Positions 37,102 to 46,010 of a DNA stretch of 64,000 nt are shown piece by piece. The stretch is taken from the NCBI RefSeq assembly GCF_900100965.1, contig NZ_FMUJ01000003.1:682001-746000 (forward strand). The letters run 5' to 3'. The notes below the pieces were generated by a model. It searched no databases. It worked only from the letters and a program-made list of their open reading frames with translations, and was not told the origin of the DNA. The stretch is from Variovorax sp. EL159. Its GTDB lineage: Bacteria; Pseudomonadota; Gammaproteobacteria; Burkholderiales; Burkholderiaceae_C. The position numbers were made by a program, and so were the translations under genes. Each line of letters opens with the position of its first letter. Within the stretch, counting starts at the first letter, position 1.

Positions 37102-38439
37102 TTACTTCGCGAGTACGCGTGCTTCCCGCACGCGTGCCGCCGGAAACAGCAGCGCAAAGCGGGAACCCTTGCCGACCGTGCTCTCGATGCGCAGCTCGGC
37201 GCCGTGGCGTTGCGCGATGTGCTTCACGATCGCAAGGCCCAGCCCGGTGCCGCCGGTCTCGCGCGAGCGGCTGCGGTCGATGCGGTAGAAGCGCTCGGTC
37301 AGCCGTGGAATGTGCTCGGCCGCAATGCCCGGGCCGGTGTCGCGCACCGCGTACTCGCCACGGCCATCCGGCAGCACCTTCCAGCTCACGGCCACCTCGC
37401 CACCACCGGGCGTGTAGCGGATTGCGTTGCTCAACAGGTTCGACATCGCGCTTTGCAGTTCGGTGGGCGCACCCGACACCTCGGACTCGGCATCGATGGT
37501 GAACGACAGCCGATGCCCCAGTGGCGCCAGCCGTCCCGACAAGCCACGGCCTTCGTCCTCGCACTGCGCCAGCAAGGCACGGGTGCGAATCCACTGGTTG
37601 CCTGAAGGCGCCGCGCTGCCTTCGAGGCGCGACAGCGTGAGCAGGTCGTTCACCAGCGTTTCCATGCGGTGCGACTGCTGCCCCATCAATGCGAGGTAGC
37701 GCGTGCGCTCGTCCGCATCGAGCGGCAGGTTCTGCAGGGTCTCGACAAAGCCGGCCAGCACGGTCAATGGCGTGCGGATTTCATGCGAGACATTGGCGAC
37801 GAAATCGCGCCGCATCGCCTCGGCCTGTTCGAGCGCGGTGATGTCTCGCGTGAGCAGCATCCGGCGGTTGCCCGCGTAGGGGTGCACCTGCACCGACAAC
37901 CGCACAGGATGGCTGCGCAGGTGCGCATGGCCCGGCCCGGAGGCATCGATGATCACGTCGCGGCTGTAGTTCCACGAAGCCAGGTAAGCCACGAAGGCCG
38001 GGTCGCGCACGAGGTTCGCCAGATGCTGCGCAAGGTCGCGCTCGGCATCGATGCCGAACTGGCCTGCCGCCGTCTCGTTGCACCACTCGATGCGGCCCTG
38101 CTCGTCGAGCAGCACCACGCCGTTGGGCGACGCCTGGATCGCAGCCAGAAACTCCTGCAGCCGGTCTTCGGCCTGGCGGGTCTGCTGCTCGCGGTCGCGC
38201 AGCAGCTTGCGGATGCGTTCGGAGAGCTCACCCCACACGCCAGGGCCACGTGCCGGCAGGCCCAGGGCGTCGTTGCGCAGCACCTGCAGCAGCCGTTCGG
38301 CGCGCCAGGCGTCGAGCCCCAGCCACAGCACGGCGCCCAGCCAGGCACCGAGCCAGGCGAACTTCCAGCCGAAAAGGCCGACAGCGCCCGCTCCTATTAC
38401 GAGGGACGCTATTAAAAATGTAGCGATTCGAAAGGGCAT
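37102..38439 (-). CDS. phoR: Phosphate regulon sensor histidine kinase PhoR
   Basis: Membrane sensor kinase of 445 aa that phosphorylates PhoB when phosphate is low. Two N-terminal helices (residues about 5-45) anchor it; a PAS domain with AIQASPNGVVLLDEQGRIEWCN follows. The H-box is FVANVSHEIRTPLT, the N-box LSNAIRYTP, the G1/G2 boxes DTGPGIA and GGTGLGLAIVKHI. It lies downstream of phoB with 44 nt between, the reverse of many genomes only in strand, and is the last gene of the phoU-phoB-phoR group. Confidence 0.94.
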   Translation of the reverse strand: MPFRIATFLIASLVIGAGAVGLFGWKFAWLGAWLGAVLWLGLDAWRAERLLQVLRNDALGLPARGPGVWGELSERIRKLLRDREQQTRQAEDRLQEFLAAIQASPNGVVLLDEQGRIEWCNETAAGQFGIDAERDLAQHLANLVRDPAFVAYLASWNYSRDVIIDASGPGHAHLRSHPVRLSVQVHPYAGNRRMLLTRDITALEQAEAMRRDFVANVSHEIRTPLTVLAGFVETLQNLPLDADERTRYLALMGQQSHRMETLVNDLLTLSRLEGSAAPSGNQWIRTRALLAQCEDEGRGLSGRLAPLGHRLSFTIDAESEVSGAPTELQSAMSNLLSNAIRYTPGGGEVAVSWKVLPDGRGEYAVRDTGPGIAAEHIPRLTERFYRIDRSRSRETGGTGLGLAIVKHIAQRHGAELRIESTVGKGSRFALLFPAARVREARVLAK

Positions 38440-38483
38440 GGCGGGCGATTATCCGCGCCCGCAGCCAAGGGACGTCACGGCGT

Positions 38484-39176
38484 TCAAACCGTGACTTGGG
38501 CGGTCAGGCGATAGCCCGCTCCCCGGACGGTTTCCACCATCGGCGCGGCCGCACCCAGCGACTCGCGCAGGCGCTTGACGTGCACGTCGACCGTGCGCTC
38601 TTCGATGTAGACGTGGTCGCCCCACACCTTGTCGAGCAGTTGCGCCCGGCTGTGCACGCGCTCGGCGTGCTGCATCAGGTAGGCCAGCAGCTTGAATTCG
38701 GTCGGCCCGACCTTGAGTGCACCGCCCTGCCACGTCACGCGGTGGGTGGAGGTGTCGAGTGCCAGCTCGCCGATCTCGACGCGCTCGGTCACCACTTCGG
38801 GTGCACGGCGGCGCAGCACCGCACGGATGCGGGCCAGCATTTCCTGCGTGGAGAAAGGCTTGGTGATGTAGTCGTCGGCACCTGCATCGAGGCCCGCCAC
38901 CTTGTCGGGTTCGTCGCCGCGCGCAGTCAGCATCAGGATCGGGATGGCCTTGGTGCGCGGGTCCTTGCGCCACTGGCGCGCGAGCTGCAGGCCGCTCTGG
39001 CCCGGCAGCATCCAGTCGAGCAGGATCAGATCCGGCAGGAAGGCGTCGATCTCTCGCTGTGCTGCGGCACCGTCTTCCGACCAGATCGGCTCGAAGCCGT
39101 TGTGGCGCAGGTTGACGGCGATCAGCTCGGCGATCGAGGACTCGTCTTCGACGATCAGGACTCGGGGTTTCTTCAT
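38484..39176 (-). CDS. phoB: Phosphate regulon response regulator PhoB
   Basis: OmpR-type transcription factor of 230 aa that binds PHO boxes. The receiver has phosphoacceptor Asp54 in LLDWMLPG and the lysine in ITKPFST; the winged-helix domain has TEFKLLAYLMQHAERVHSRAQLLDKVWG. It is upstream of phoR and downstream of phoU. Its likely targets in this window are the PHO-like repeats at 43816-43833, 43883-43900, 48220-48248 and 49257-49285. Confidence 0.96.
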   Translation of the reverse strand: MKKPRVLIVEDESSIAELIAVNLRHNGFEPIWSEDGAAAQREIDAFLPDLILLDWMLPGQSGLQLARQWRKDPRTKAIPILMLTARGDEPDKVAGLDAGADDYITKPFSTQEMLARIRAVLRRRAPEVVTERVEIGELALDTSTHRVTWQGGALKVGPTEFKLLAYLMQHAERVHSRAQLLDKVWGDHVYIEERTVDVHVKRLRESLGAAAPMVETVRGAGYRLTAQVTV

Positions 39177-39203
39177 GCTTTCTTTGGGAGTCTTTTGCCG
39201 CGC

Positions 39204-39905
39204 TTACTGCAGCGCGGACTCGATTTCTTGCATCGAAGTGTGCCGCACATCGGCACCCTTGACGATGTAGATGATGAACTCGGCGATGTTCTTGGCGTGG
39301 TCGCCGATGCGTTCGATGGCCTTGGCCAGAAACAGCAGGTCGAGGCTGGCGGAGATGGTGCGCGGGTCTTCCATCATGTAGGTGACCAGCTTGCGCACGA
39401 AGCCGTCGAACTCCTTGTCGATCAGGTCGTCGTCCTTCAGGATCGACAGCGCCGCGGCCGTGTCCAGGCGCGCGAAGGCGTCCAGCGCGGTGCGCAGCAG
39501 GCTCGACGCCAAGTCGGCCGCGATGCGCAGCTCGGTGGTGGGCAACGCGCGTGCCGAACCGCTCTCGATGATCGACTTGACCATGCGCGCGATCTTGTTG
39601 GCCTCGTCGCCCACACGCTCTAGGTTGGCCGTGGTCTTCGAGATGGCGATCAACAGGCGCAGGTCGCGCGCGGTCGGCTGGCGGCGCGCGATGATCGACG
39701 ACAGCTCGCGGTCGATGTCGATTTCCATCGCGTTGACGCGGTGCTCGGTTTCCATCACGCGGTCGGCCGCCTCGGGGTCGAACTGCAGCAGCGCGTACAC
39801 CGCCTGGTGGATCTGCGACTCGACCATGCCGCCGAGTTCCATCACGCGCGACGAAACGCCGTTGAGTTCGCTGTCGAACTGGCTGGAGAGGTGTTTTTCA
39901 GTCAT
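39204..39905 (-). CDS. phoU: Phosphate-specific transport system accessory protein PhoU
   Basis: Negative modulator that links PstSCAB to PhoR. The 233-aa protein is made of two three-helix repeats, each with the metal-binding E(D)xxxD region: the first begins VMELGGMVESQIHQAVYALLQFD, the second lies around DEANKIARMVKS and ERIGDHAKNIAEFI. It starts 15 nt after the pstB stop and precedes phoB by 27 nt, so pst, phoU, phoB and phoR may be one long transcript. Confidence 0.95.
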   Translation of the reverse strand: MTEKHLSSQFDSELNGVSSRVMELGGMVESQIHQAVYALLQFDPEAADRVMETEHRVNAMEIDIDRELSSIIARRQPTARDLRLLIAISKTTANLERVGDEANKIARMVKSIIESGSARALPTTELRIAADLASSLLRTALDAFARLDTAAALSILKDDDLIDKEFDGFVRKLVTYMMEDPRTISASLDLLFLAKAIERIGDHAKNIAEFIIYIVKGADVRHTSMQEIESALQ

Positions 39906-39920
39906 GGTGTCTCCTGGGGA

Positions 39921-40700
39921 TCAACCGAAACGGCCGGTGATGTAGTCCTCGGTCTCCTTGCGCTGCGGCTTGAAGAACATCTGTTCGGTCGCGCCGAACT
40001 CGATGAGGTCGCCAAGGTACATGTAGGCGGTGTAGTCGCTGCAGCGGGCGGCCTGCTGCATGTTATGCGTGACGATGACGACCGTGTACTCGTTCTTGAG
40101 TTCGGCGATCAGTTCTTCGATCTTGGCGGTCGAAATCGGGTCGAGCGCGGAGCACGGCTCGTCGAGCAGCAGCACTTCGGGCTTGATCGCAATGCCGCGC
40201 GCAATGCACAGGCGCTGCTGCTGGCCGCCCGAGAGGCCCGAGCCGCTTTGCTGCAGCTTGTCGCGCACTTCGGTCCAGAGGGCCGCCTTCTTCAGGGCCC
40301 ACTCGACGCGGTCGTCCATCTCGCTGGCCGAGAGGTTCTCGAACAGCTTCACGCCGAAGGCGATGTTGTCGTAGATCGACATCGGGAACGGCGTGGGCTT
40401 CTGGAACACCATGCCGACCTTGGCGCGGATGAGCGCCACGTCCTGCTTGGAGGTGAGCAGGTTCTCGCCGTCCAGGGCAATCGTGCCCTCGGCGCGCTGC
40501 TCGGGGTAAAGCTCGAACATGCGGTTGAAGGTGCGCAGCAGGGTCGACTTGCCGCAGCCCGACGGGCCGATGAAGGCCGTGACCTTGTTCTCGGGGATCT
40601 CGAGGTTGATGCCCTTGAGCGCGTGGAATTTGCCGTAGTAGAAGTTCAGGTCCTTGACCGAGATCTTCGAACGCGACGGTTGTGCGACGGTATTTGCCAT
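39921..40700 (-). CDS. pstB: Phosphate ABC transporter ATP-binding protein
   Basis: ATPase of the high-affinity phosphate importer, 259 aa. Walker A is GPSGCGKST near residue 46, the signature [14 protein letters not shown], Walker [17 protein letters not shown] and the H-loop THNMQQA. The start ATG at 40700 is 19 nt after the pstA stop. Confidence 0.97.
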   Translation of the reverse strand: MANTVAQPSRSKISVKDLNFYYGKFHALKGINLEIPENKVTAFIGPSGCGKSTLLRTFNRMFELYPEQRAEGTIALDGENLLTSKQDVALIRAKVGMVFQKPTPFPMSIYDNIAFGVKLFENLSASEMDDRVEWALKKAALWTEVRDKLQQSGSGLSGGQQQRLCIARGIAIKPEVLLLDEPCSALDPISTAKIEELIAELKNEYTVVIVTHNMQQAARCSDYTAYMYLGDLIEFGATEQMFFKPQRKETEDYITGRFG

Positions 40701-40719
40701 GGGTGATCTTCTTCTTCAG

Positions 40720-41604
40720 TCAGTGTTTGGTGCGCGTGAGGACCCGCGCCAGGATATTGAGGGCGAGCACGGCGACGGTGATCAGGAACACGCCGGCCCA
40801 TGCCAGCTTCTGCCAGTTCTCGTACGGGCTCATCGCAAACTTGAAAATCGTGACCGGCAGGCTGGCCATCGGCTGGCTCACGTCGGCGGTCCAGAACTGG
40901 TTGTTCAGCGCGGTGAAGAGCAGCGGCGCGGTTTCGCCGGCAATGCGCGCCACGGCCAGCAGCACACCCGTGACCACACCGGCGCGCGCAGCACGCAGCG
41001 TGATGCTCAGGATCACCTTCCACTTCGGCGTGCCCAGGGCGTAGGCCGCTTCGCGCAGGCCCGGCGGCACCAACTGCAGCATGTTCTCGGTGGTACGGAT
41101 CACCACCGGAATCACGATCAGCGCGAGCGCCAGCGCACCGGCCAGGCCCGAGAAGGTCTTGAAGTAGGCCACCACCACAGCGTAGACGAACAGGCCGATC
41201 ACGATCGACGGCGCCGACAGCAGGATGTCGTTGACGAAGCGCGTGACCGAGGCGAGCCAGCCCTTGGGGTTGTATTCGGCCAGGTAGATACCGGCCATGA
41301 TGCCGATCGGCGTGCCCACGAAGGTGGCCAGCATCACCATCACGAACGAGCCGAAGATGGCGTTGGCAATACCGCCCGCCTCGTTCGGCGGCGGCGTCAT
41401 TTCGGTGAAGGTGGCGATCGCCAGGCCGCCGACGCCCTGGCGCAGCGTTTCCCAGAGGATCCACACGAGCCAGAACACGCCGAACGCCATCGCGGCGAGC
41501 GACAGCGTGAGGGCGATCTTGTTGACGCGGTTGCGCGAGGCGAACTTCGCCTGGCGCGTTTCGGCGAGCGCCTTGGCGCTCAGCAGGTTTTGTGCGGTGC
41601 TCAC
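40720..41604 (-). CDS. pstA: Phosphate ABC transporter permease PstA
   Basis: Inner-membrane permease of 294 aa with six helices; the EAA-type loop is [25 protein letters not shown] region near residue 205. The start is a GTG that overlaps the pstC stop (GTGA), so translation is coupled. The conserved arginine and glutamate of the family that are needed for phosphate passage appear to be present in the loop region but were not checked by alignment. Confidence 0.95.
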   Translation of the reverse strand: MSTAQNLLSAKALAETRQAKFASRNRVNKIALTLSLAAMAFGVFWLVWILWETLRQGVGGLAIATFTEMTPPPNEAGGIANAIFGSFVMVMLATFVGTPIGIMAGIYLAEYNPKGWLASVTRFVNDILLSAPSIVIGLFVYAVVVAYFKTFSGLAGALALALIVIPVVIRTTENMLQLVPPGLREAAYALGTPKWKVILSITLRAARAGVVTGVLLAVARIAGETAPLLFTALNNQFWTADVSQPMASLPVTIFKFAMSPYENWQKLAWAGVFLITVAVLALNILARVLTRTKH

Positions 41605-42683
41605 GACTTCGTTCCTTCGCTCTTCTTCATCCGGGTCAGCAGCATCTTCGAGAGCGACAGCACGACGAAGGTGATGAAGAACAGCACGAGGCCCAGGTAC
41701 ATCAGCGCAGCCTGGTGCAGGCCCGCACCGGCTTCCGCGAATTCATTGGCAAGTGCCGAGGTGATGCTGTTGGCAGCCTCGAACACCGACAGCGAGTTGA
41801 GCTGGTTCATGTTGCCGATCACGAAGGTGACCGCCATCGTTTCGCCCAGCGCCCGGCCCAGGCCGAGCATGATGCCGCCGATCACGCCGGCCTTGGTGTA
41901 GGGCAGCACGACCTTGGACACGACTTCCCAGGTGGTGGAGCCCAGGCCGTAGGCCGACTCCTTGAGCAGCGGCGGCGTCACTTCGAACACGTCGCGCATC
42001 ACCGAGGCGATGAACGGGATGATCATGATCGCCAGGATGATGCCGGCCGAAAGAATGCCGATGCCCACGGGCGGGCCGGACACCAGCGCGCCAAGGTACG
42101 GCACGCCGGTCAGCAGCTTCTGCAGCGGCTGTTGCACCCAGGTCGAGAGGATCGGGCCGAAGACCAGCAGGCCCCACATGCCGTAGACGATGGAAGGCAC
42201 CGCCGCCAGCAGTTCAATGGCCGTGCCCAACGGGCGCTTGAGCCAGTTGGGCGAAAGTTCTGTCAGGAAGAGCGCAATGCCGAAGCTCACCGGCACCGCG
42301 ATCACCAGGGCGATGAACGAGGTGGCCAGCGTGCCGTAGATCATCACCAGGCCGCCGTACTCGTCCTTCACCGGGTCCCACACGCTGCTCGTGAGAAAGC
42401 CGAGGCCGTACTTGGAAATGGCAGGCCAGGCGCCGATCACCAGTGACAACAGGATGCCGATGAGCATCGCGAGCGTCAGCAGCGCGGCGCCCTTGGCGGC
42501 CCAGCCGAACAGCCGGTCGGCCATGGGGCCGGAACGCGGTGCCTTGGCGGGAGGCGGAGGGGCGGTGGCACGACCGCGCTCGGCCGCGAGGTCGAGCGTG
42601 GCGGCGGCGGCAGGAAAGGTGGATGACAAGGGTCGCTCCGGCAAAGACGAAATCGGCGCGTCCTCGAGCGATGAAATGCTCAT
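41601..42683 (-). CDS. pstC: Phosphate ABC transporter permease PstC
   Basis: Second phosphate permease, 360 aa with six helices after a 60-residue proline/alanine-rich cytoplasmic N-terminus that is longer than usual. The loop [21 protein letters not shown] near residue 255 contacts PstB. It starts 30 nt after the pstS stop. The extended N-terminus may be misassigned: a later in-frame ATG ([12 protein letters not shown]) would give a standard length. Confidence 0.93.
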   Translation of the reverse strand: MSISSLEDAPISSLPERPLSSTFPAAAATLDLAAERGRATAPPPPAKAPRSGPMADRLFGWAAKGAALLTLAMLIGILLSLVIGAWPAISKYGLGFLTSSVWDPVKDEYGGLVMIYGTLATSFIALVIAVPVSFGIALFLTELSPNWLKRPLGTAIELLAAVPSIVYGMWGLLVFGPILSTWVQQPLQKLLTGVPYLGALVSGPPVGIGILSAGIILAIMIIPFIASVMRDVFEVTPPLLKESAYGLGSTTWEVVSKVVLPYTKAGVIGGIMLGLGRALGETMAVTFVIGNMNQLNSLSVFEAANSITSALANEFAEAGAGLHQAALMYLGLVLFFITFVVLSLSKMLLTRMKKSEGTKS

Positions 42684-42713
42684 GGGCGCGCCGTCCTGGA
42701 CTGATGGGTGGGT

Positions 42714-43751
42714 TTACTTGTACGCGACGGCCTTGCCCGACGCGTCCTTCACTTCACCCCACGACTTGGCGATGGTGGCCTTCACGGCGTCAGGCATCGG
42801 CACGTAGTCGAGGTCGTCGGCAGTCTTGTCGCCGCTCTTGTAGGCCCAGTCGAAGAACTTGAGCACGGTGGTCGCGTTGGCGGGCTTGTCCTGCACCTTG
42901 TGCATCAGGATGAAGGTGGCGCCGGTGATGGGCCATGCGTCCTTGCCAGCCTGGTTGGTCAGCACCTGGTAGAAGCTCTTGCTCCATTCGGCGCCGGCGG
43001 CAGCGGCCTTGAAGGCGGTGTCGTCAGGCGACACGAAGGTGCCAGCAGCGTTCTGCATCTGTGCATACGTCATCTTGTTCTGCTTGACGTAGGCGTACTC
43101 GACGTAGCCGATCGAGTTCGGCAGGCGGCTCACGAAAGCGGCAACGCCTTCATTGCCCTTGCCACCCGCACCGGTGGGCCAGTTGACGGCCGTGCCTTCG
43201 CCGACCTTCGACTTCCACTCGGCGTTGACCTTGCTCAGGTAGTTGGTGAACAGGAAGCTGGTGCCCGAACCGTCGGCGCGGCGAACCGGCGCGATGGCGG
43301 CGTCCGGCAGGGCCAGCGATGCATTCAGTGCCTTGATGGCGGGGTCGTTCCACTTGGTGATCTTGCCCAGGTAGATGTCGCCCAGGACCTGGCCGTTGAG
43401 CTTCAGCTCGCCGGGCTTGATGCCAGGGATGTTGACCACGGGGATCACGCCACCGATGACAGTGGGGAACTGCATCAGGCCCTTGGCTTGCAGCTCGTCG
43501 TCCTTCAGTGGAGCGTCCGATGCGCCGAAGTCGACGGTCTTGGCTTCGATCTGCTTGATGCCAGCGCCCGAACCGACCGACTGGTAGTTGATCTTGACGC
43601 CGGTGGCCTTGTTGAAGTCGGAAGCCCACTTGGCGTACAGCGGTGCCGGGAAGCTGGCACCGGCGCCCGTCACATCTTGTGCGAAAGCGGGAGCTTGGGC
43701 GAAAGCAGCGGCGATCAGGCCGGCTGCAGCAAATTTGAACGTCGTTTTCAT
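42714..43751 (-). CDS. pstS: Phosphate-binding protein PstS
   Basis: Periplasmic phosphate receptor, 345 aa, with a clear signal peptide ending AFA near residue 24. Phosphate-ligand segments are [28 protein letters not shown] and RADGSGTSF. It is the first gene of the pstSCAB-phoU-phoB-phoR unit and has a PHO-box-like repeat 65-82 nt upstream. A T-rich segment after the repeat could serve as the -10. Confidence 0.97.
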   Translation of the reverse strand: MKTTFKFAAAGLIAAAFAQAPAFAQDVTGAGASFPAPLYAKWASDFNKATGVKINYQSVGSGAGIKQIEAKTVDFGASDAPLKDDELQAKGLMQFPTVIGGVIPVVNIPGIKPGELKLNGQVLGDIYLGKITKWNDPAIKALNASLALPDAAIAPVRRADGSGTSFLFTNYLSKVNAEWKSKVGEGTAVNWPTGAGGKGNEGVAAFVSRLPNSIGYVEYAYVKQNKMTYAQMQNAAGTFVSPDDTAFKAAAAGAEWSKSFYQVLTNQAGKDAWPITGATFILMHKVQDKPANATTVLKFFDWAYKSGDKTADDLDYVPMPDAVKATIAKSWGEVKDASGKAVAYK

Positions 43752-43815
43752 AAAGCTTCCTTTAGAAGTAAGAAGTAGTCCCTTTCGGGCTTGGGACGGA
43801 CTCTAAAAAGCTTCT

Positions 43816-43833
43816 GTGACATCCATATGACAC
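43816..43833 (-). promoter_or_regulatory. PHO box upstream of pstS
   Basis: On the minus strand two 7-mers, GTGTCAT and ATGTCAC, are separated by ATGG, matching the PhoB consensus (CTGTCAT-4-CTGTCAC) in 11-bp phase. A T-rich -10-like element (TTTAGA) follows after about 8 nt. Confidence 0.75.
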
Positions 43834-43882
43834 CCCTCTGTCGAGGGAAAATGCCGTCTTCTCGCCATCGGTTTGTGTGACG

Positions 43883-43900
43883 CTGTCACACAACCGTCAT
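43883..43900 (+). promoter_or_regulatory. PHO box upstream of ppx
   Basis: CTGTCAC-ACAA-CCGTCAT in the plus direction, 100 nt before the ppx ATG. TAGTCT begins 10 bp downstream, the distance at which a PhoB-dependent -10 is expected. The first repeat is also the right half of a perfect palindrome GTGTGAC-GCT-GTCACAC at 43875-43891. A lone half-site CTGTCAC is at 43956-43962. Confidence 0.65.
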
Positions 43901-43999
43901 GCGTCGCACCTAGTCTCCAACCCTCCCCGTGATGACACTTGGGCGACGGCGCGTTCTGTCACGGCGCTACGATCAGAGAACCGCCCTCCTCACTACACA

Positions 44000-45520
44000 A
44001 TGCAAAACGGCACTCGCCTCGCAGCGGTCGATCTGGGTTCGAACAGCTTCAGGCTGGAAATCGGACAGGTCGACCATGGTCAGATTCACCGCACCGAGTA
44101 CCTCAAGGAAACCGTGCGCCAGGGCAACGGCCTGGACAGCGCGCGCAACCTCACGCCCGAGGCGATGCAGCGCGGCTGGGACGCCCTGGCGCGTTTCGGC
44201 GAGCGGCTGGCCGGCTTCAAGCGCTCGCAGGTACGCGCCGTGGCCACGCAGACGTTGCGTGAGGCCCGCAACCGCGAAGAATTTCTGTTGCGCGCGCGCA
44301 CCATCCTGGGTTTCGGCATCGACGTGATCCCGGGCCGGGAAGAAGCCCGCCTGATCTACCAGGGCGTGGCGCACATGCTCCCGCACACCGACGCCTCCGA
44401 CCGCGAACGCCGGCTGGTGATCGACATCGGCGGGCGCTCCACCGAAATGATCATCGGCCACGCACTGGAGGCCGAGCGGATGGAGTCGTACCGCGTCGGC
44501 AGCGTCGCCTGGTCGATGAAGCACTTCGGCGAAGGCCTCTTCACCCTGCCCGCCTTCCGCGCCGCCGAGGTCGCGGCCAAGGCCGTGCTCGACGACGCAC
44601 TGGCCAGCTACACGCGCGACCAGTGGGACGTGGCCTACGGCGCCTCCGGCACCATCGGCGCGGTCGGCGACGTGCTGGCCGCTGCCGGAGCCGAACCCGG
44701 CCTCGTCACGCGCGAAGGCCTCGACTGGCTGCTCGACCGCCTGCTCAAGGCCGGCAGCGCCGACAAACTGCGCATCGACGGCATGCGCGAAGACCGCAAG
44801 GCCGTGATCGGCGGCGGCGTGAGCGTGCTGCGCGCGGTGTTCGACCTGCTCGGCATCACCGAGATGAAAGTGGCCCAGGGCGCCCTGCGCCACGGCGTGC
44901 TCTACGAACTGCTGGAGCGCGACGACAGCGTGGCCGACATGCGCACCGCGACGGTCGCGCGGCTGGCCAATCGCTTCGCCGTCGACGCGGCGCAGGCCAA
45001 GCGCGTCGGCGAAACGGCCGCGACCCTGTTCCTGCAGCTGTCTCCCGCGGCGCGCGGCGGCAATACATCGAGCCGTGCCGGCCGCGCCCTGCGCAAGCTG
45101 GGCTGGGCCGCGCAACTGCACGAGATCGGCACGCAGATCTCGCACAGCGACTATCACAAGCACGGCGCCTACATCCTGGACAACACCGACGCGCCCGGCT
45201 TCGCCGTCAACGAGATGCATGCGCTCGGCCAGCTCGTGCTGGGCCAGCGCGGCAAGCTGCGCAAGCTCGAGGTGGCACTGGACGACGAAACCTTCGTGAT
45301 GCAACTGCTCGCGCTGCGCCTGGCGGTGATCCTGTGCCATGCGCGCCGCGACCCCGACCCGCAAGCCCTGCACCTTGCGGCGCTGGGCGCCCGGGCCTTC
45401 ACGATCGCCTGCGCGCCGGATTGGGCCGAGGCCTATCCGCAGTCGGCGCACCTGCTGCGCGAAGAAGTGCTGGCCTGGCAGAAGACCAGCAACTGGCGCG
45501 TGGAGCTGAGCGAAGGTTAA
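44000..45520 (+). CDS. ppx: Exopolyphosphatase
   Basis: Releases phosphate from polyphosphate chains and may act on ppGpp precursors; 506 aa. The ASKHA ATPase-like fold is marked by AAVDLGSNSFRLEIG near the start, RLVIDIGGRSTEMI near residue 140 and GGVSVLRAVFD near 275; a C-terminal HD-like region includes HEIGTQISHSDYHKHG. The ATG at 44000 fits the family start but has no strong ribosome site. It is divergent from pstS with a PHO box and convergent with sixA, ending 9 nt from it. Confidence 0.94.
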   Translation: MQNGTRLAAVDLGSNSFRLEIGQVDHGQIHRTEYLKETVRQGNGLDSARNLTPEAMQRGWDALARFGERLAGFKRSQVRAVATQTLREARNREEFLLRARTILGFGIDVIPGREEARLIYQGVAHMLPHTDASDRERRLVIDIGGRSTEMIIGHALEAERMESYRVGSVAWSMKHFGEGLFTLPAFRAAEVAAKAVLDDALASYTRDQWDVAYGASGTIGAVGDVLAAAGAEPGLVTREGLDWLLDRLLKAGSADKLRIDGMREDRKAVIGGGVSVLRAVFDLLGITEMKVAQGALRHGVLYELLERDDSVADMRTATVARLANRFAVDAAQAKRVGETAATLFLQLSPAARGGNTSSRAGRALRKLGWAAQLHEIGTQISHSDYHKHGAYILDNTDAPGFAVNEMHALGQLVLGQRGKLRKLEVALDDETFVMQLLALRLAVILCHARRDPDPQALHLAALGARAFTIACAPDWAEAYPQSAHLLREEVLAWQKTSNWRVELSEG

Positions 45521-45529
45521 GGCAACGCG

Positions 45530-45997
45530 CTAGAGCAGCTCGGGCGACTGCACCGTCACCACGACGGTCTGCACGTCGCCGTCGCGCTCGCGGGTGCGGA
45601 TCCACCACAGCGCGCCCTTGCGCACCGGGCAGCTGTCCTGCTTCAGGCCGAGCAGCAGCGAGATCGCCTGCCCCACCGAAGGCTGGTGGCCGATCATCAG
45701 CACCACCGACTTGCCGTTGGGCCAGCCGGCCGCGCCGAGCAGCGCCTCGGCCGTGGTCTCGGGCGACAGCTCGGAGCGCACCTTGTACTTGCGGCCCAGT
45801 GCCAGCGCGGTCTGCTCGCAGCGCCGCGCGGGGCTGCAGATGATGCGCGTGCCATCGGGCAGTTGGCGGTCCAGCCAGCTGGCCATGCGCTTGGCCTGCT
45901 TCTCGCCGCGTGCGGTGAGCGAGCGCTGCATGTCGTCGCAGCCCTCGGTCCAGTCCTCGGCTTCGGCATGACGCCAGAAGATCAAGTCCATGGTCAT
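45530..45997 (-). CDS. SixA-type phosphohistidine phosphatase
   Basis: Histidine phosphatase superfamily protein of 155 aa. The catalytic RHG-like motif is FWRHAEAEDW near residue 7, with second histidine in MIGHQPSV and Arg in CSPARRCEQTA. SixA removes phosphate from phosphohistidine proteins in phosphotransfer pathways. Several ATG codons are available; I chose 45997 because it is 13 nt after the ppk stop, though 45991 gives the canonical short N-terminus. It is the second gene of the ppk unit, so it may belong to polyphosphate or phosphorelay control. Confidence 0.85.
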   Translation of the reverse strand: MTMDLIFWRHAEAEDWTEGCDDMQRSLTARGEKQAKRMASWLDRQLPDGTRIICSPARRCEQTALALGRKYKVRSELSPETTAEALLGAAGWPNGKSVVLMIGHQPSVGQAISLLLGLKQDSCPVRKGALWWIRTRERDGDVQTVVVTVQSPELL

Positions 45998-46010
45998 CGT
46001 CTTTCGGTCT

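Noticed and set aside
37110..37140. Strong inverted repeat ACGCGTGC/GCACGCGT at the end of phoR
   Set aside because: It lies inside the coding sequence and has no T run, so it is not a convincing terminator; it may be a chance result of codon choice.
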